NCBI RefSeq assembly: GCF_947253395.1
Contig: NZ_CAMXYY010000079.1
Coordinates: 1 to 6,979 of the forward strand
Direction: 5' to 3'
Source: an uncultured Olegusella sp.
GTDB lineage: Bacteria > Actinomycetota > Coriobacteriia > Coriobacteriales > Atopobiaceae
DNA length: 6,979 bases
Shown one piece after another: positions 1 to 6,234 of the stretch. Every line of letters starts with the position of its first letter. Within the stretch, counting starts at the first letter, position 1. Below the pieces are notes generated by a model. The model ran no database searches, was not told where the DNA came from, and was given only the letters and a program-made list of their open reading frames with translations. The position numbers and the translations under genes were made by a program.

Positions 1-59
1 CAATCCACGAGCATACGCACCGCCCGATCCTTAAACTCCTGAGAATACCTCTTAACCAT
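1..59 (-). CDS. IS3-family transposase OrfA, N-terminal part (runs off left edge)
   Basis: Read on the minus strand from the ATG at 57-59, the first 19 codons give MVKRYSQEFKDRAVRMLVD. This is the usual opening of IS3-family OrfA, the small helix-turn-helix protein that binds the element ends and is joined to the DDE protein OrfB by frameshifting. The K-x-Y-S-x-E-F-K-x-R-A-V-R pattern is what identifies it. A purine-rich GAGAGGA stretch on the minus strand (about 67-74) lies upstream as a possible ribosome site. The rest of the gene and any OrfB lie outside the window, so intactness cannot be judged. It points away from the neighbouring surface-protein remnant. Confidence 0.8.
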   Translation of the reverse strand, partial: MVKRYSQEFKDRAVRMLVD

Positions 60-107
60 GCCCCAATCCTCTCAAAAACGAGTAGGAACAAAACCCAGGA
101 CAGTTCA
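1..107 (-). mobile_element. IS3-family insertion sequence, 5' end with terminal sequence
   Basis: The outer end of the element is placed at 107. On the minus strand the sequence begins TGAACTGTCCTGGGTTTTGT (107 down to 88), a TG-starting GC-rich terminus typical of IS3-family ends, followed about 28 bases later by the OrfA ATG. Only this end is in the window, so neither the inverted-repeat partner nor a target duplication can be checked. The stop codon of the adjacent surface-protein remnant (114-116) is only 6 bases from this boundary, so the element appears to sit immediately behind that gene. Confidence 0.65.
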
Positions 108-113
108 CCTGAC

Positions 114-293
114 TCATTTTTCCCGACGGCGCGCCCGTATCAAACCCGCATCGGCGGCCAAGCCCAGTAGCCCAAGAGCAACCGCTGGATACACACCTGC
201 CGCACCCGTACGCGCAAGCCCCTTACCAGGGCGTTTCGCAACTGATGTGCTAGGAGCCGGCGGAGCGGCCGGATTATTCGGTTCCGGTGCCGG
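114..293 (-). pseudogene. C-terminal cell-wall sorting tail (LARTG, LAxTG class) of a surface protein
   Basis: On the minus strand, 59 codons between an upstream in-frame TAA (294-296) and the TGA at 114-116 encode a Pro/Ala-rich spacer (PAPEPNNPAAPPAPS), then LARTG at 204-218, a hydrophobic stretch (about AAGVYPAVALGLLGLAADAG) and a basic tail ending RARRREK. This spacer, pentapeptide, membrane segment and charged-tail order is the classic sortase signal that links Gram-positive surface proteins to peptidoglycan. The Pro-to-Ala change at position 2 is the LAxTG form handled by class E sortases of actinobacteria (family knowledge). There is no start codon and the frame is closed upstream, so this is the remnant of a longer gene; the missing part may continue in a shifted frame at 274-495. 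Confidence 0.75.
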
Positions 294-495
294 TTAACTC
301 AACCTTGCTCACTGAATACTGGCTATCTTTGTTTACTACACCCCAGCCCATTCCGTATTTAGTGCTTGAATTCCAGTGCATCCCGTGCCCGATTTGCGCC
401 AGCAAATGCAACCCTGTTGTTGCACCCACCGACTTGCAATGGAATACAATGAACCGGTTATCAGCTCGGAGAACCACACTTTCACGCCAAAGGTT
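274..495 (-). pseudogene. Possible upstream piece of the same surface protein, in another frame
   Basis: Directly after the glycosyltransferase stop, the minus strand stays open in the same frame for 73 codons to a TAA at 274-276. The product has protein-like features: an RFIVFHCKS segment, then QIGHGMHWN and GVVNKDSQYSV. The spacing loosely recalls FG-GAP/VCBS-type surface repeats (a QIGxGWN-like element followed by a short Asn/Asp loop), but I cannot confirm that by eye. It ends in VELTGTGTE, overlapping the start of the sorting-tail frame; a one-base shift in the ACCGGCACCGGAACCG tract would join it to the Pro-rich spacer. There is no obvious ribosome site or full N-terminus. It could also be chance open sequence. 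Confidence 0.35.
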
Positions 496-1437
496 CTAAC
501 CCTCGTAGTTCTTCCAATCCTTAGCCGGCGCCTTACCGGCACACCAACCTTTCCACATGGCTTTTATTTTTGCCCCCTTTTGCTGTTCATATAAAACAAC
601 CCCTAAAGCGTCATGAATCAAACGAAACGTCATTAATTTTTTAAAACCGGGAAACCTTCTCCCATAATCAATCATCGTGCGCCGTCCATTTCGGAAAATA
701 TAAAATTTCCTCATCGGCCCGTGATGGTTGGGGCGAATAGTCAACCCCAAGAAATGATGTTCACTGCGGTCACCAATAGTATGAGTAAAAGTAAGACGAT
801 TAGTTACAACTATCGCTTTGCCTTCACTGAGCATTCGCAGACTCCACTCAGTATCAACTTGGTCTATAAAGAATTCGGAGGCAAAAAGCTTTTGACCCTG
901 TTCAAAAACTGAAACTGGCATAAATGAAGCCGAAGAAACCACAAAGCTTACCGATTCAGGCTTTTCTATATCATGAACAGTCTGATAAGAATTGCCTGTC
1001 AGTCGAGCATAACGCCCAAACTGATGTAAATTTTTGTCATACAAATTGGGCGCCAAAATACCTAACGGATAGATTTTAGAAAGCCGATTATATTCTTCAA
1101 CCATCCCCTTAAAAAAACAGTCAGGCAGATTTGAATCTTGGTCGAAAAAGAACACGCCTTCAGCACCGAATTCAACGGCTTTTAAAATCCCCACATTTTG
1201 TGCATGCGCCAACCCTCTATTGACATTTAACGATATTAATTCCGCCCATCGGAGCTTATATTCGCCTTTCGTTTTCCGGCACAGCAACTCAATATCCGCA
1301 ATCGAGCTAGTTGCATTAGAGCCATTATCCACGACGACGAAGGATTGACCCTGGTCGATGAAAGTCTCCAATAAGCGCACAGTGCTGCATGTGGGTTGGT
1401 AGGTGACCATGATGGCTAAGGTGGCTGACTGCTCCAT
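496..1437 (-). CDS. Family 2 glycosyltransferase, rhamnosyltransferase-like
   Basis: Predicted cytoplasmic or membrane-associated transferase of 313 residues that moves a sugar, probably dTDP-rhamnose-derived, onto a surface polysaccharide or glycan. A GT-A fold is supported by the early strand (AIMVTYQP, residues 8-15), the nucleotide-binding VVVDNGS (34-40), the NVNRGLAHAQN segment (71-81), the metal-binding DQD in FFFDQDS (96-102) and the acceptor/catalytic region DQVDTEWSLR (192-201). The RKFYIFRNGRR segment (243-253) is characteristic of the WbbL/RfbF-type rhamnosyltransferase group. The length of about 310 residues is normal and the frame is intact. The start is supported by AAGGAGAA at 1441-1448. 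A decayed membrane-protein gene ends 42 bases upstream on the same strand, suggesting a lost polysaccharide operon. Sugar and acceptor specificity are inferred from family only. Confidence 0.85.
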   Translation of the reverse strand: MEQSATLAIMVTYQPTCSTVRLLETFIDQGQSFVVVDNGSNATSSIADIELLCRKTKGEYKLRWAELISLNVNRGLAHAQNVGILKAVEFGAEGVFFFDQDSNLPDCFFKGMVEEYNRLSKIYPLGILAPNLYDKNLHQFGRYARLTGNSYQTVHDIEKPESVSFVVSSASFMPVSVFEQGQKLFASEFFIDQVDTEWSLRMLSEGKAIVVTNRLTFTHTIGDRSEHHFLGLTIRPNHHGPMRKFYIFRNGRRTMIDYGRRFPGFKKLMTFRLIHDALGVVLYEQQKGAKIKAMWKGWCAGKAPAKDWKNYEG

Positions 1438-1479
1438 AAATTCTCCTTCATGGCCTACGCTACTTAAGCCATAGCCTCT

Positions 1480-1693
1480 TCATGCTTTAACAAATAGTTG
1501 CTGATTAAGGATAACAACTATTCCAACAATAGCTAAAAAACCATCCCAGAATGCTCCACAAACCAATAACTAACTTATCAAACGGCGGGGTCTTCCCATT
1601 CACCAGTCCCAACAGCGCTTTCGCAAGGACGTTCCTGGGGCTCCCCTAATGCTCCAACCAGCGCAAACGGGGTACGTCAATCCGTATTCTCAG
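1480..1693 (-). pseudogene. Decayed 3' end of a membrane-protein gene
   Basis: On the minus strand, a protein-like reading runs through VPRLRWLEH, an in-frame TAG at 1646-1648, then GSPRNVLAKALLGLVNGKTP and PFDKLVIGLWSILGWF. At a run of six T (1535-1540) it must shift by one base to continue as LAIVGIVVILNQQLFVKA and stop at the TGA 1480-1482. The last part is a convincing terminal membrane helix. I do not recognise the family; a polysaccharide polymerase, flippase or lipid-linked sugar enzyme would suit the adjacent glycosyltransferase, but that is inference from position. With one nonsense codon and at least one frameshift it is almost certainly non-functional, unless the breaks are sequencing errors in homopolymers. 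Confidence 0.5.
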
Positions 1694-1920
1694 TTAGCTC
1701 AAACCACCTCATTGATTGCTAGCTCCAGGCCAACCGGACCAACAACAGAAAGAACAACAGAAAGAATGCGGCAAGCGTAGTTGAACGTCTTCGGTTATCT
1801 AGCTGCCGAAGATGATACAAAGCGGCGGGCGTGACGGCAATGGAGAGAGTAGGCTTTTTCGCTTGATATCAAGCCAAAACAGTGGTTGCACCATTGCGCT
1901 AGGAGCGCTGTATTTAGCCG
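1694..1920. other. Gene-free stretch, decayed minus-strand coding sequence likely
   Basis: No intact gene is seen. On the minus strand one frame across about 1725-1795 gives a basic patch followed by a very hydrophobic stretch (RRRSTTLAAFFLLFFLLL), which could be another membrane segment of the protein whose end lies at 1480-1693, but stops lie on both sides. Part of this hydrophobic run is produced by a 12-bp tandem duplication. Another frame at 1799-1920 is open but shows no recognisable motif. Confidence 0.3.
1741..1764. repeat. 12-bp perfect tandem duplication
   Basis: The unit aacaacagaaag occurs twice head to tail (1741-1752 and 1753-1764), followed by the partial copy aa. The duplication preserves frame on either strand and probably arose by slippage inside decaying coding sequence. 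Confidence 0.85.
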
Positions 1921-2289
1921 CTACGACAGCGAGCGCATCACGGCTCGATTCACGGTCTGAGAATTTTGGAGCAAACTTCGCACAGAGAAAGCCGTGCCGC
2001 GAAATTGTTTCCCCTGCCGCGCAAAGGTTGCTCCACTCTCCGATTCTGGATCGTATTCCCAAGAATAAATCGATCCAACACCCTCGATTAAGCTAGCCAT
2101 CGGAATATTAAGAGCTAGCTCAACTTTTGCAAGCGTTCTATGAGGGTTGATATTTATCAGTTCAGAAATCGCAACGCCTTCATCCTTCGGCAAGATATCA
2201 AAGCTCTTGTCAAAGAGCGCAAAAAGAAGCTGCTCAAGCTTAATAGAAATCTGGCAATTCGATTCGATTTTGTCGTCGCGGGCACCCAA
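1921..2289 (-). pseudogene. Unrecognised protein fragment, 5' end cut off at an IS junction
   Basis: Minus-strand open frame of about 122 codons. Its product begins near GARDDKIESNCQIS, includes a helical segment KLEQLLFALFDKSFDILPKD, the stretch ISELININPHRTLAKVELAL with NIPMASLIEGVG, then SIYSWEYDPESESG and a basic C-terminal part ending at the TAG 1921-1923. The mix of hydrophobic and charged residues looks like a genuine soluble protein, but I do not recognise the family. The only possible start is a TTG at 2287-2289 with no ribosome site, and plus-strand IS sequence begins at about 2292, so the true N-terminus was probably removed by the IS event. It may belong to the same lost polysaccharide operon as the downstream genes. 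Chance openness is not excluded. Confidence 0.4.
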
Positions 2290-2291
2290 GG

Positions 2292-2585
2292 TGGCCGGAA
2301 TTCATCGCTGATGCTTTGGAGCAATGGGCAAGGGAGGATGAGACGATTCAAGCGTTTATCCCGCCGGGCGAGCCCTGGCACAACGGTTTCGTGAAATCGT
2401 TCCACAACCGGATGAGAGACGAACTATTGGATGACAACTGCATCGAGAATCTTGCACACGCCCAGCTGCTCGTGGATCAATGGTCACGGCGCTACAATAA
2501 CTTTCATCCGCACTCGTCCCTGGGCTACCTCAGCCCACGGCAATACGCGGAACAATGGAAACAACAACACACGGTCAACACTTAA
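2292..2585 (+). pseudogene. IS3-family transposase OrfB, C-terminal fragment
   Basis: From about 2292 the plus strand encodes WPEFIADALEQWA, then IQAFIPPGEPWHNGFVKSFH, NRMRDELLDDN and, near the end, RRYNNFHPHSSLGYLSPRQY, stopping with TAA at 2583-2585. This is the last third of the DDE integrase-core domain of IS3-family OrfB, the strand-transfer enzyme. The N-terminal HTH region, the first catalytic Asp and the usual DNGPEF Asp are absent; here the homologous point reads RWPEF, marking the breakpoint. The expected catalytic Glu in the FVESF motif is replaced by Lys (FVKSF; AAA at 2394-2396), so even the remaining part lacks its key acid. The fragment cannot transpose by itself. It is oriented opposite to the genes on either side. 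Confidence 0.85.
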
Positions 2586-2616
2586 ACCAAGTGGGTCTAA
2601 TTATCAGGCCACTCCA
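2292..2616 (+). mobile_element. 3' remnant of an IS3-family element
   Basis: This covers the truncated OrfB plus about 31 bases of 3' flank. The likely right terminus is at about 2616, where the minus strand would begin TGGAGTGGCCTGATAATTAG, a TG-starting end of the kind IS3 elements carry. The 5' part, the left terminus and any target duplication are missing. The terminal sequence differs from the element at 1-107, so these are probably two different IS types. The right boundary is an estimate. Confidence 0.55.
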
Positions 2617-2731
2617 CTACAAAAGTGTTCTTTGCTCGTCAGCGTTAAGCGAGGTGTTGAGTTGTTTTTCCGGTTTTACCGCGCCTTGGGCGCATTGTCA
2701 GGGCTTGGGCAACATTAGTGATGCCACTCAC

Positions 2732-2754
2732 TCAGCTTTTTCAACATAAGCTGA
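2732..2754. repeat. Short inverted repeat downstream of the hydrolase gene
   Basis: TCAGCTT (2732-2738) and AAGCTGA (2748-2754) form a perfect 7-bp stem with a 9-base loop, 12 bases past the stop of the minus-strand hydrolase gene. The position suits a transcription terminator, but no T run follows on the minus strand, so function is uncertain. The rest of 2617-2765 shows no gene. Confidence 0.35.
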
Positions 2755-2765
2755 TTGCTTTCTTC

Positions 2766-3767
2766 CTATGCCTTTTTGTTCCCTTCTTCTGTACCGCCTA
2801 CGCGGAGAAGCATATTTCCAAATGTCATAACGCCATTGCCTATAAAGACATGCCCAGCATCTTCATAGATCTGAAGTGTTGTGTTCTCTGGGCGTTCTTT
2901 CTGAATGAGCGCGGCCATGGATGGACTGTCCCACATCTGATCCTCTTGGCCGGCAATAAGCAAAATTTGCGCAGTCGTCTCTTTGACCGGAATGTGTTTA
3001 TCTTCTTTGTTCTGGTCAGTGTTGATTGCCGAGGTGTAAATGGGTTTATATCGAACAGGCGAGTTGATTACTTGAGGAACTACCATATCCGAGAGAAAAA
3101 TCGGCAGAGACGATCCCTTCAAGTCAATGTAAGGCAGCTCATTGCCATTCCATGTCCACGAAGAGGCGTACTGGCTGAAGTCCAATCCGGCAAACGTGTA
3201 AGCGGATGGCGATACCAAAATCAGGTAATCAATCTCCGAATACTTCACAGCCAGATTCAGTGCATATTCCGCACCCTTGGAGGCTCCAAAAACAGTAATA
3301 GGTGTCTCCGATACAGCTTCTGTATTTATTACAGATAAGATGTCTTCAAACTGTTCCAACGGAATCTTTGTGAGGGTCTTTGACTGATTGGGCTGGCCAA
3401 ACATGAACATGGAAAAGACTTCGTATCCATTTTGCGCGAAGATCTTTGCCTAATCGTAGCCTGGTGTTCCTTCCGATCCGCCAAAGACAACGATGACGCC
3501 CTTGTGTTTTAATTCCTTTGGAACAAAGTTAAAGCCCTGTGCCGCTTTTTGATCAACATGCGTTACAGTGACACCTTCCAGTTCTGTCGGATACAGGCTC
3601 AAATCAGAAGGGCTTTTGTAATAAGTTGGCGAAGCCAGGGAATAGGCGGATTGGTACTTGTTTTGATTATAGAGGCGTATGGCGAAAACAACGCCAGCTA
3701 AAAGGACAATGATGATTAAACAAACGATTAGCAGTTTTTTGAATCTTGGAAAAGCGGAGTGTCTCAT
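2766..3767 (-). pseudogene. Membrane-anchored alpha/beta hydrolase, BAAT-C/acyl-CoA thioesterase-like, split by an amber codon
   Basis: One continuous minus-strand frame of 333 codon positions broken only by TAG at 3450-3452 (position 106). The start ATG at 3765-3767 is fixed by GGGAGGC just upstream. Residues 11-27 form an N-terminal membrane anchor (LLIVCLIIIVLLAGVVF). The domain before the stop contains VIVVFGGSEGTPGYD; after it come AKIFAQNGYEVFSMFMFG, the nucleophile elbow GASKGAEYAL (Ser163), SSWTWNGNELPYI, GQEDQMWDS (Asp276) and DAGHVF (His306). SKGAE, the SSWT-NG-LPY block and the Asp/His positions match the BAAT C-terminal family, which hydrolyses or transfers acyl groups from thioesters; the true substrate here is unknown. 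The catalytic triad lies after the stop, so the upstream product is inactive unless TAG is read through. All else is conserved, so the mutation is recent or a base error. It is probably co-transcribed with the regulator gene 10 bases upstream. Confidence 0.8.
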
Positions 3768-3777
3768 TTTGCCTCCC

Positions 3778-4755
3778 TTATTTTTTATCCTTGTTCCCAT
3801 ACACCATCGTCAGCACAATGGCTAACACGCCGCACAGAACACCGGCAACTGGCCAGATGATCCAGCTACGTCCCCAGTCCATCGTAATAAAACTGTATCC
3901 GAGGAAAATGGCTGTCGTCACCAGCCAGTAGACGCCCATGATTGGGCCCATCTTACGATCGATGGCTTTTTCCTTTGGACTGAAGTCGCCTTCCTGAAGA
4001 AGCCGTTTGTAGGCACCGTAAGGGATGCCGACGCTCACAAAGAGATAGACGGCGATGGCAGCGATTCCGAAGCCAAAGGCCGTAAAATACGATTCCGGCA
4101 AGTTGACCAAATTCCCAGACAGATCAGAGGCAATGAAGCAGATGAGCGTCAAAATACAAAGGCAGACCCCAATAACAATATGGGCCATCCATCTGGGTTG
4201 CAGGACGTTCTGTCTTTCACGCACCATGCCAGAGACGCCATAAGCCATCTCAAAGGGTTCTTTTTCTATCCACTTCCAGGCATTCAAGGGTAAGCCGTTT
4301 ACAAGAAACAAAGCCACCGCACCGAGAACAATGAGAAAGGCAAAGATCACCCCAATCGGCTCTGCAACGGCTGCGTTTACAAAATCGTCAGCCAACAAAA
4401 TAGGGATGATGGCCATAACGCAGAGCATCACGCCGAAGGCGATGGGGCGGGTGCCTTTTTCTTTGAGCGCAAGATAGGCATTAGCTTCTTCCATGCTTAA
4501 GACGCGCAAGGGGTGTTCTGCGTCCTCCGTGTCATAGACAGGGGCTGAAGAGAGTTCAATTTCATCTTTGATGAGTGTATCCGTGCTGACACCAAATAGC
4601 GTACTCATCTTCAGGATGCGCTCCAGATCAGGAATGCTCTGCACGCTTTCCCATTTTGATACGGCTTGCCTGCTAACCCCCAGCTTTGCAGCCAGTTCTT
4701 CCTGTGACCAGTTATTTTTCTTTCGTAGCTCGATGATCTTATCGGCGAGTATCAT
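3778..4755 (-). CDS. XRE-family HTH regulator with a six-helix membrane domain
   Basis: Intact 325-residue protein. Residues 5-64 are a Cro/CI-type helix-turn-helix (KIIELRKKNNWSQEELAAKL, then GVSRQAVSKWESVQSIPDLE), the DNA-binding form common in Firmicutes and other gut Gram-positives. A linker (about 65-100) leads to six predicted membrane segments near 104-121, 130-153, 191-209, 224-245, 271-289 and 297-318, ending in a short basic tail NKDKK. The architecture suggests a membrane-tethered one-component regulator that senses an envelope or membrane signal, but the ligand is not known. The ATG at 4753-4755 is preceded by GAAGGAGGAA (4761-4770), a near-perfect ribosome site. The stop at 3778-3780 is 10 bases before the hydrolase start, so the two form a unit. 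Autoregulation is plausible, with a palindrome 32 bases upstream of the start. Confidence 0.85.
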   Translation of the reverse strand: MILADKIIELRKKNNWSQEELAAKLGVSRQAVSKWESVQSIPDLERILKMSTLFGVSTDTLIKDEIELSSAPVYDTEDAEHPLRVLSMEEANAYLALKEKGTRPIAFGVMLCVMAIIPILLADDFVNAAVAEPIGVIFAFLIVLGAVALFLVNGLPLNAWKWIEKEPFEMAYGVSGMVRERQNVLQPRWMAHIVIGVCLCILTLICFIASDLSGNLVNLPESYFTAFGFGIAAIAVYLFVSVGIPYGAYKRLLQEGDFSPKEKAIDRKMGPIMGVYWLVTTAIFLGYSFITMDWGRSWIIWPVAGVLCGVLAIVLTMVYGNKDKK

Positions 4756-4787
4756 GTGCGTTCCTCCTTCGTGGTGGCGACTTTTTC

Positions 4788-4797
4788 TGTCCGGACA
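4788..4797. promoter_or_regulatory. Palindrome upstream of the HTH regulator, candidate operator
   Basis: TGTCCGGACA is a perfect 10-bp palindrome 32 bases upstream of the regulator start and 17 bases beyond its ribosome site. It lies within a wider inverted repeat, CTGTC (4787-4791) to GACAG further left-to-right (4808-4812). XRE proteins bind short palindromes and often control their own genes, so this is a reasonable operator candidate. No convincing -35/-10 pair was found, so the promoter itself is not placed. Confidence 0.35.
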
Positions 4798-4812
4798 ATC
4801 AAATTCTGACAG

Positions 4813-5435
4813 TTATTGCGGTTGCATACCACCAAGCGCACCTTGAACTTAGCGCAACCGCGAGTTGCAAGGCTTATGTTTGGGACTGCTGAAGGTTTGG
4901 TTGACGTTTTTCTTGTTCCTTCAGCCGTCCCGACGAATTCTGGGCAGGAATCGGTTGGAAGCATCTACCTCGAAAAGATGGTGACCCTTTGATAGGAACC
5001 TGTTTGTTTTGCTCCAAGCAGCCAATTAATAGCTGAACCCCTACCACCTATTTTGAACCTGCTAAGCCGCGAGCGCCAGACACTCGCTATTTTGTATCCA
5101 ATCCGAGCAGTAAGTTTCGCACAAGCGTCCGTATTGGATACAAGGGCGCTTGGCGCTCGCCTGTGAGCCGAGCGAGCTTTTGGCTTGATAGTAGGCAAAA
5201 TGGCGCTCGTGGCTGCGCGTTCGACGCTCGCTTCTTACCCTGATTCGGGTTGCTGTTATTTTCAAGGGTAAAGGGCGATTAGCGCCAGTGAACCCGATGG
5301 CACTGCCGGAGCCGAGACTCGCGCAAAGGTGCGAGAGTCGCCAAAAGGTACAGATTAGCTGCCGAAACAACTGGATTAGTGGGCGATTTAGAGCGTGTAT
5401 ATGACTAGCGAAATCACTACGTGAAGGGAAGCTAG
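4813..5435. other. Gene-free stretch with inverted repeats
   Basis: No gene is supported on either strand: open frames are short, overlapping and without recognisable motifs. The stretch separates the minus-strand regulator unit from the plus-strand recombinase remnant. It is rich in GCGCTCG-like words (5069-5240) and holds several inverted repeats: two nested pairs at 5069-5160, TTACCCT (5235-5241) with AGGGTAA (5265-5271), and a GACTC/GAGTC hairpin at about 5317-5340. It may include the recombination junction left by the integrated element, but no core site could be identified. Confidence 0.5.
5069..5160. repeat. Nested perfect inverted repeats (10 bp outside 11 bp)
   Basis: Outer arms GCGAGCGCCA (5069-5078) and TGGCGCTCGC (5151-5160) enclose inner arms TTGTATCCAAT (5092-5102) and ATTGGATACAA (5133-5143), all perfect, with a 30-base central loop. 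A third TGGCGCTCG copy starts at 5201, exactly 50 bases after the one at 5151. The nesting suggests a large cruciform or RNA fold, or a protein-binding/recombination site. There is no known match that I can name. Confidence 0.6.
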
Positions 5436-6067
5436 ATGCACGCCACAATAGCCTCACAGCCGACTCAAGCGAGGCAGATGGATTACTGCTTGGCAGACTT
5501 CTTTCTGACGAATCTTGCCCTAGAAGGCACGCTCATGTGGGGAAACGTCCGCGATGCGCAAGACCTACTCATCGCCGATCTTGGCCTCACGCGCACAGCG
5601 CCGAGAGCGCCGTTACCACTCGGCGGTAAACAATCATTTGGCGTGCAACTATCGGGGCTGATTGAGTGCGAATCTTGCGGCTGTAAATATGGGCACATAA
5701 CCTGGCATGCCCGCACCCCGAATCGCGTGGACGTTTGGGAATGCGCCACAAACCACCTAAAGCGCGGCACCTGCGCCGCCCCGCACATCAATCCCAAAAC
5801 CAAGACGACTACCATCAACGCTTCAAGAAGCTGGAACAACGCCAGCGCGAAGCCATCGACGCCTACGAAGCAACCACGGCGGAGATTGAGCGTCGCACAG
5901 GCATCAAAGCCACACTCAACCACTACCGGCGCACCCTCACCACACTAGACAGTGTAGGCGACTTTAGGCCCGCTACATTCCACGCCCTGTGCCAACGCAT
6001 CGAGATAGCACCAAGTGGCAAAGCCACCGTGATCTGGAAAGACGGAACCAGCACACCAGAGCAATAG
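5436..6067 (+). pseudogene. Large serine recombinase, C-terminal remnant with frameshift
   Basis: Large serine recombinases integrate and excise phages and conjugative elements; this remnant keeps only the DNA-binding C-terminal half. The first frame has FLTNLALEGTLMWG (residues 22-36), matching the usual ILxNxxYxGxLxWG segment, then SGLIECESCGCKYG and WECATNHLKRGTCAAPHI, a recombinase zinc ribbon (Cys78, 81, 103, 113). After about 5786 the match moves to the +2 frame: HQSQNQDDYHQRFKKLEQRQ starts the long coiled coil, followed by FHALCQRIEIAPSGKATVIW and KDGTSTPEQ, with TAA-type closure at TAG 6065-6067. Full-length members have some tens of residues between zinc ribbon and coiled coil that are missing here, so an internal deletion accompanies the frame change. 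The catalytic serine domain is absent; a TAG sits directly before the first ATG. The remnant marks a former integrated element. Confidence 0.8.
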
Positions 6068-6142
6068 CGCCAAAGCCCAGAAATCAAAAGCCAGCACCAA
6101 TCATTTCAAGATAAGCGTCACGTGGGTATTAACCCAGAAAAA

Positions 6143-6170
6143 GCGACTAAGAATTCTATTTCTTAATCGC
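6143..6170. terminator. Hairpin after the recombinase remnant, at the composition boundary
   Basis: GCGACTAAGAA (6143-6153) and TTCTTAATCGC (6160-6170) pair over 11 positions with one mismatch and a 6-base loop. It could act as a bidirectional terminator between the plus-strand recombinase remnant and the convergent minus-strand gene at 6235-6765, but the following T content (cttgtctctt) is modest. A smaller hairpin, TGGGT/ACCCA, lies at 6123-6136. Confidence 0.4.
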
Positions 6171-6194
6171 CTTGTCTCTTCAGTATTAAATTTT

Positions 6195-6218
6195 ACTCAG
6201 CTCGACAAACTGGGAGTT
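6195..6218. repeat. 24-bp direct repeat, copy 1 (left of the 176-residue gene)
   Basis: This copy contains TCAG, three variable bases, then GACAAACTGGGA (6204-6215). It lies 17 bases past the stop of the gene at 6235-6765. Copy 2 at 6807-6830 matches at about 20 of 24 positions, with the 12-base core identical. On the plus strand both copies read QLDKLG near a stop codon. Confidence 0.75.
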
Positions 6219-6234
6219 GTATGTAGCAATTAAT

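Noticed and set aside
58..297. Plus-strand open frame of 79 codons
   Set aside because: It is antisense to the LARTG sorting tail and the IS terminus; its Arg/Pro/Ala-rich content is explained by those, and it has no ribosome site.
1..2616. Composite transposon formed by the two IS3 pieces around the glycosyltransferase
   Set aside because: The two terminal sequences differ and the right element is only a 3' fragment, so they are unlikely to be copies of one IS acting together.
2718..3338. Plus-strand open frame of 206 codons with a signal-peptide-like start
   Set aside because: It is the antisense of the hydrolase gene, whose motifs and ribosome site are clear on the minus strand; the hydrophobic start is fortuitous.
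5062..5457. Minus-strand open frame of 131 codons across the repeat region
   Set aside because: No recognisable motif, no ribosome site, and much of it lies in inverted repeats and overlaps the recombinase start region; treated as chance.
5483..5923. Minus-strand open frame of 146 codons
   Set aside because: It mirrors the zinc-ribbon part of the recombinase remnant, whose Cys pattern identifies the plus strand as coding.
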